A DNA stretch of 64,000 nucleotides from Verrucomicrobiales bacterium (GTDB lineage: Bacteria > Verrucomicrobiota > Verrucomicrobiia > Verrucomicrobiales > V1-33): the NCBI GenBank assembly GCA_018003315.1, contig JAGNEJ010000006.1:1-64000 (forward strand), in the 5' to 3' direction. Position 1 is the first letter of the stretch. Each line of letters starts with the position of its first letter. Shown here piece by piece: positions 61,062 through 64,000 of this stretch. Under the pieces are notes generated by a model, which saw only the letters and a list, made by a program, of their open reading frames with translations, ran no database searches and was not told where the DNA came from. Made by a program: the position numbers and the translations under genes.

Positions 61062-62140
61062 ACCTCACCTTCGCTCAACCCCAGTTTTTCTGGCTGCTCG
61101 CGCTCCTGCCAGCCTTGGTAGTGCTGAAACTTCATGGGGATGCCCGGGGGCGGCACCTGCTGGCCCGGGCGGTCTCCGCACGGCTCATGCCGGCGCTGGT
61201 AACCCGCGGGAAAGCCTGGCGCGGCTGGACTGCTCTGGGATGCGAACTGGCGGCCGCTGCGCTGTTCATCGCCGCCCTGGCCCGCCCACAACTCGGGTCT
61301 GTGGAGGAGGAAGTCACCACCAGCGGACGCAGCCTGATTTTTGCCGTGGACACCTCCCGTTCCATGCTGGCTACGGACATGACGCCGGACCGGCTCACCC
61401 GGACAAAACTCACCATCTTCGACCTCATCCGCAAACTGCAAGGAGACCGCATCGGGCTCATCGCCTTTGCCGGAAGGGCATTCCTTCAGGCTCCCATCAC
61501 CCAGGATCACGACGCCCTGCTGGAAACACTCGACCAGTTCGATTCGGAAATCATTCCCCGCGGCGGATCCAATCTGGCCGAGGCCATCGACCTGGCCGTG
61601 GAAACCTTCACCGGAAAGCGCCGCGACGGCTCCGCCACCGGCGAAACCGTCAGCACCACCGCATCCGCCACCACCTCACAGGCCCTGCTCGTATTCAGCG
61701 ACGGGGAGGAACTGGAAGGTGAGGCGGTAGCCGCTGCCAGACGGGCTGCAGAGGCCAACATCACCATCATTGCCGTCGGCGTAGGCACCACCGCCGGCGG
61801 CATCATCCCCAACCCGGAAAACGGCGGCAAAGATTATGTGAGGGACGAGGACAACCGCATCGTCAAAACCACGTTGCAGCAGAAAGTCCTGGAGGAAGTT
61901 GCCCAGGCCACCCGCGGGCTTTACGTGCCATTGACCGAAGTGCTCGACGACCAGCAGCTGGGGCTGGTCCTCTCGAAACTGGAATCCAGCGCCAACAAAA
62001 CCCGCACCCTCAAAAAGGCGGTGGAGCGCTACCAGTGGCCGCTTCTGGCGGGAATGCTGTTTCTCCTCTGCTCGGTGGGAGTCCGGGTTGTCCGAAGGGA
62101 TGCCACCGCCACCGCCCGCAAGGCACCGGAATTCAACTGA
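61058..62140 (+). CDS. batB: VWA-domain membrane protein BatB
   Basis: The GTG at 61058 overlaps the batA stop and gives 360 aa. It starts with the same kind of helix (FAQPQFFWLLALLPALVVLK), has a second membrane helix near LAAAALFIAALARPQLG, and a VWA domain with MIDAS motif IFAVDTSRSMLATDM, SNLAEAIDLAVE and LVFSDGEELEGEAV. A C-terminal membrane helix (WPLLAGMLFLLCSVGVRVVR) ends the protein. The longer in-frame reading that enters from batA is not plausible. The palindrome CCAGCC-A-GGCTGG directly after the stop (62141-62153) could form a weak hairpin but lacks a T-run. Confidence 0.88.
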   Translation: MNLTFAQPQFFWLLALLPALVVLKLHGDARGRHLLARAVSARLMPALVTRGKAWRGWTALGCELAAAALFIAALARPQLGSVEEEVTTSGRSLIFAVDTSRSMLATDMTPDRLTRTKLTIFDLIRKLQGDRIGLIAFAGRAFLQAPITQDHDALLETLDQFDSEIIPRGGSNLAEAIDLAVETFTGKRRDGSATGETVSTTASATTSQALLVFSDGEELEGEAVAAARRAAEANITIIAVGVGTTAGGIIPNPENGGKDYVRDEDNRIVKTTLQQKVLEEVAQATRGLYVPLTEVLDDQQLGLVLSKLESSANKTRTLKKAVERYQWPLLAGMLFLLCSVGVRVVRRDATATARKAPEFN

Positions 62141-62220
62141 CCAGCCAGGCTGGAATGCTGCTCTCCATTCCCCTTTCCTGACAGAATTCGCCGGAAAGTT
62201 AATTTTGCCTTAATCTTTGA

Positions 62221-62249
62221 TTGCCAACGAGAATCAACCGCTGAAATAT
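62221..62249 (+). promoter_or_regulatory. Candidate promoter of the large secreted repeat protein
   Basis: TTGCCA (62221-62226) matches five of six -35 bases and stands 17 bp before AAATAT (62244-62249), a poor -10 match. The 206 bp between batB and the next gene are visibly AT-richer than the coding sequence. A leader of about 90 bases would result. Confidence 0.3.
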
Positions 62250-62346
62250 CTGTGAAAAGTCTTGCAGCAAAATCCGCAAAATCGTAATCTCCATCAGGAA
62301 TGACTCTAGCAGACCGTTCCGCATCCATCCCCCACTCCCCTCCCCA

Positions 62347-64000
62347 ATGAAAACGCGCGCCCTCTTCCTCGCCGGGCTGGTGACCCATGTTGCCTGTTTC
62401 CATGCCCCAGCGACCATTCTGTTAAACGAAATCCACATGCGCACTCCGCTGAGCACCAATTCAGTGGAGGCCGATGCCAATTTTGAATTCGTGGAGTTGA
62501 AAAGCTCCACCGGCGGGGCGGAACCCTGCACCGACCTGTGGGTCATCATCATCGACAACGACGGAGGCAGCGTCGGTGAAATCAAGGAACAATGGCGTCT
62601 GGTGGATGAAAGCGAAGTCCCGCTGTCCACAGGAGCAAACGGCCTGCTGCTGCTGGGAGACGACTACAACAAAGCCGGAAGCCCGTATGAGTCCGCCAAG
62701 GCTCCGCAAACCGCCGTGGCTGATCCGCAAGGCATGAGCCAGGACAACATTCCCAACAAGGCCCTCACGGTGCTCCTGGTTCAGGGTTACACCAACCCGG
62801 CTCCCCTTCCGGGGGATACGGACATTGACGTGGACAAGGACGACGACGGCATCCTCGACTGGGTCGATCCCACGCCGCCCGCCTCCCGCTACAGCACCGT
62901 CCTCTGGACAACCATCGTGGACTCTGTCGGCTTCAATGGAGACTCCGGTGCCTTGATCAAACCGACCTACGGCCCGACGAACCTCACCGGCAACACCATT
63001 TACGACGGCGTGCTGCAGGCCGGAACCGCCTCCACCTATTTCGTTCCCCACACCCTGTCACGCCACGCCTCCAATACCACGGCGAATTCCCGCACTGCTT
63101 GGTATGGCGGCACCACGCCCTCCGGTGCATCCGGAAGCTCCACCGCCTACGGCACCAACTGGTTCAACCTGACCGGCGCCACCTGGAAAGGATTGGCCAC
63201 TCCCGGGCAGACCAATTTCTCCGCCGCCCCGGTGAGTCCGGTATTCCGCCTCAATGAACTCAACCTCAATCCCCCGGGCACACCGGCAAAAATGGATGAT
63301 GGCACGTTTTCCGACGGCAATTTCGAATACGTTGAAATCGTCAACATCACCGCCAACCAGTCGGGGGGATCGAATTATACCGCGAGTCTTGCCAACTATG
63401 CGCTGCTCGTGGTGGATTCCGGCGGAGCCAGCGGACTCGGGCGCATCCGTGAAGCTTGGGATCTCTCCAGGGTGGCGACGGGATCCAACGGACTGCTGGT
63501 GCTCGGGGATGGCTACGCAGAAGGATTCTCACCCTTTGTCAAAAATGCCGATCCTGCCACGCAGCATGCCGACCCCAGCACCGTGACGGGAGATACCAAA
63601 TATTCCAACATGGGCATGGGGGATCTCAGCAACAATGGCACCACCATTCTGCTGGTGACAAATTTCACCGGCAAGGTGGATGACGATCTGGATTCCAACG
63701 ACGACGGCGTGCTCAATGCGGTTGTCCCCTACACTCTGGTGGACGGCGTCAGCGTGCCGGAAGTTGATATCAATGGAGCCCTGGTGGCCGGGAAATCCGG
63801 CTACTCCGCGGCGAAGCCTGACATTGTGGTCAACACCCGCCATTACAATGCGGACAACCTCTCGCGCATCCGCGGCAACACCACTGTAAACAGCACCACA
63901 GCCTGGGCAGCCGGCGTATTGGGCAGTCGCAGTCCGTATGCCCGTCAGTATCAGAACGGGCACTACCTTCCCAACGTGACTTCCCCCTTCCGCGGTGCGG
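62347..64000 (+). CDS. 5' part of a large secreted protein with repeated Lamin-tail-like domains
   Basis: An open frame runs from the ATG at 62347 to the window end without a stop (551 codons so far). It starts with a signal peptide (MKTRALFLAGLVTHVACFHA). Two related units follow: ILLNEIHMRTPLS, FEFVELKSSTG and GANGLLLLGDDYN in the first, and FRLNELNLNPPG, FEYVEIVNITANQ and GSNGLLVLGDGYA in the second. The NE-hydrophobic start and FEYVE pattern fit Lamin-tail-like (LTD) domains, known from surface and nuclease proteins. Each unit has an acidic metal-binding-like segment (DIDVDKDDDGILDWVD and KVDDDLDSNDDGVLN). The function cannot be told; an exported adhesin, nuclease or phosphatase is possible. 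It is incomplete only because the window ends. Confidence 0.85.
   Translation, partial: MKTRALFLAGLVTHVACFHAPATILLNEIHMRTPLSTNSVEADANFEFVELKSSTGGAEPCTDLWVIIIDNDGGSVGEIKEQWRLVDESEVPLSTGANGLLLLGDDYNKAGSPYESAKAPQTAVADPQGMSQDNIPNKALTVLLVQGYTNPAPLPGDTDIDVDKDDDGILDWVDPTPPASRYSTVLWTTIVDSVGFNGDSGALIKPTYGPTNLTGNTIYDGVLQAGTASTYFVPHTLSRHASNTTANSRTAWYGGTTPSGASGSSTAYGTNWFNLTGATWKGLATPGQTNFSAAPVSPVFRLNELNLNPPGTPAKMDDGTFSDGNFEYVEIVNITANQSGGSNYTASLANYALLVVDSGGASGLGRIREAWDLSRVATGSNGLLVLGDGYAEGFSPFVKNADPATQHADPSTVTGDTKYSNMGMGDLSNNGTTILLVTNFTGKVDDDLDSNDDGVLNAVVPYTLVDGVSVPEVDINGALVAGKSGYSAAKPDIVVNTRHYNADNLSRIRGNTTVNSTTAWAAGVLGSRSPYARQYQNGHYLPNVTSPFRGA

Noticed and set aside
62141..62153. Palindrome CCAGCC-A-GGCTGG as a batB terminator
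   Set aside because: The arms are short, the loop would be only one to three bases and no T-run follows; it may be chance.

Overview
The window looks like a chromosomal segment of a Gram-negative bacterium with an outer membrane, most likely Verrucomicrobiota. This is an inference from gene content: a TamA/TamB pair, an LptE-like lipoprotein, a large DUF6067-type glycoside hydrolase, tandem pseudokinases, zinc-ribbon membrane proteins and Lamin-tail-like surface proteins, all in GC-rich DNA. No rRNA, tRNA or CRISPR array was recognised.

Region 1 (1-6854) is an accessory defence island. On the minus strand lie vapB-vapC followed at once by zorA-zorB-zorC, the motor and EH-signature genes of a Zorya-type anti-phage system. 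Where the ZorD helicase would be expected there is only a small unknown ORF and then the start of another gene at the window edge. On the plus strand is an AbiEi/AbiEii type IV toxin-antitoxin pair. A strong TA-style promoter and operator lies upstream of vapB and may also drive the Zorya genes.

Region 2 (6855-14076) is a potassium-uptake locus, kdpB-kdpC-kdpD-kdpE, without kdpA. It is invaded by seven near-identical 71-74 bp inverted-repeat elements (REP/BIME type) and by the matching REP-associated tyrosine transposase (RAYT), which sits reversed between kdpC and kdpD. One element lies directly before the start codon of every kdp gene, and three are read in frame as part of KdpD. This is the most unusual structure in the window; no copy was seen in the other roughly 57 kb.

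Region 3 (14230-32064) carries a tandem pseudokinase membrane protein on the plus strand. On the minus strand it carries envelope and housekeeping genes: ahcY, tamB, tamA, a secreted glycoside hydrolase, nadD, dnaG, a TPR protein and an LptE-like lipoprotein.

Region 4 (32212-50172) has a PAS histidine kinase with a coupled receiver protein, an Aas-like acyl-ACP synthetase with a degenerate acyltransferase half, a zinc-ribbon protein, an orphan receiver in AT-rich surroundings, smc, a SIMPL-domain protein, a Tat-exported 5'-nucleotidase, a Tat-exported phospholipase C and a beta-propeller glycosidase-like protein.

Region 5 (50600-64000) has lysC, sucA, ald, radC, a tiny lipoprotein, lipA and sufT. 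It continues with a DUF58-DUF4381-BatA-BatB cluster, and finally the 5' part of a large secreted repeat protein that runs off the window. LipA and SufT fit with SucA because lipoyl groups and iron-sulfur assembly serve 2-oxoacid dehydrogenases.
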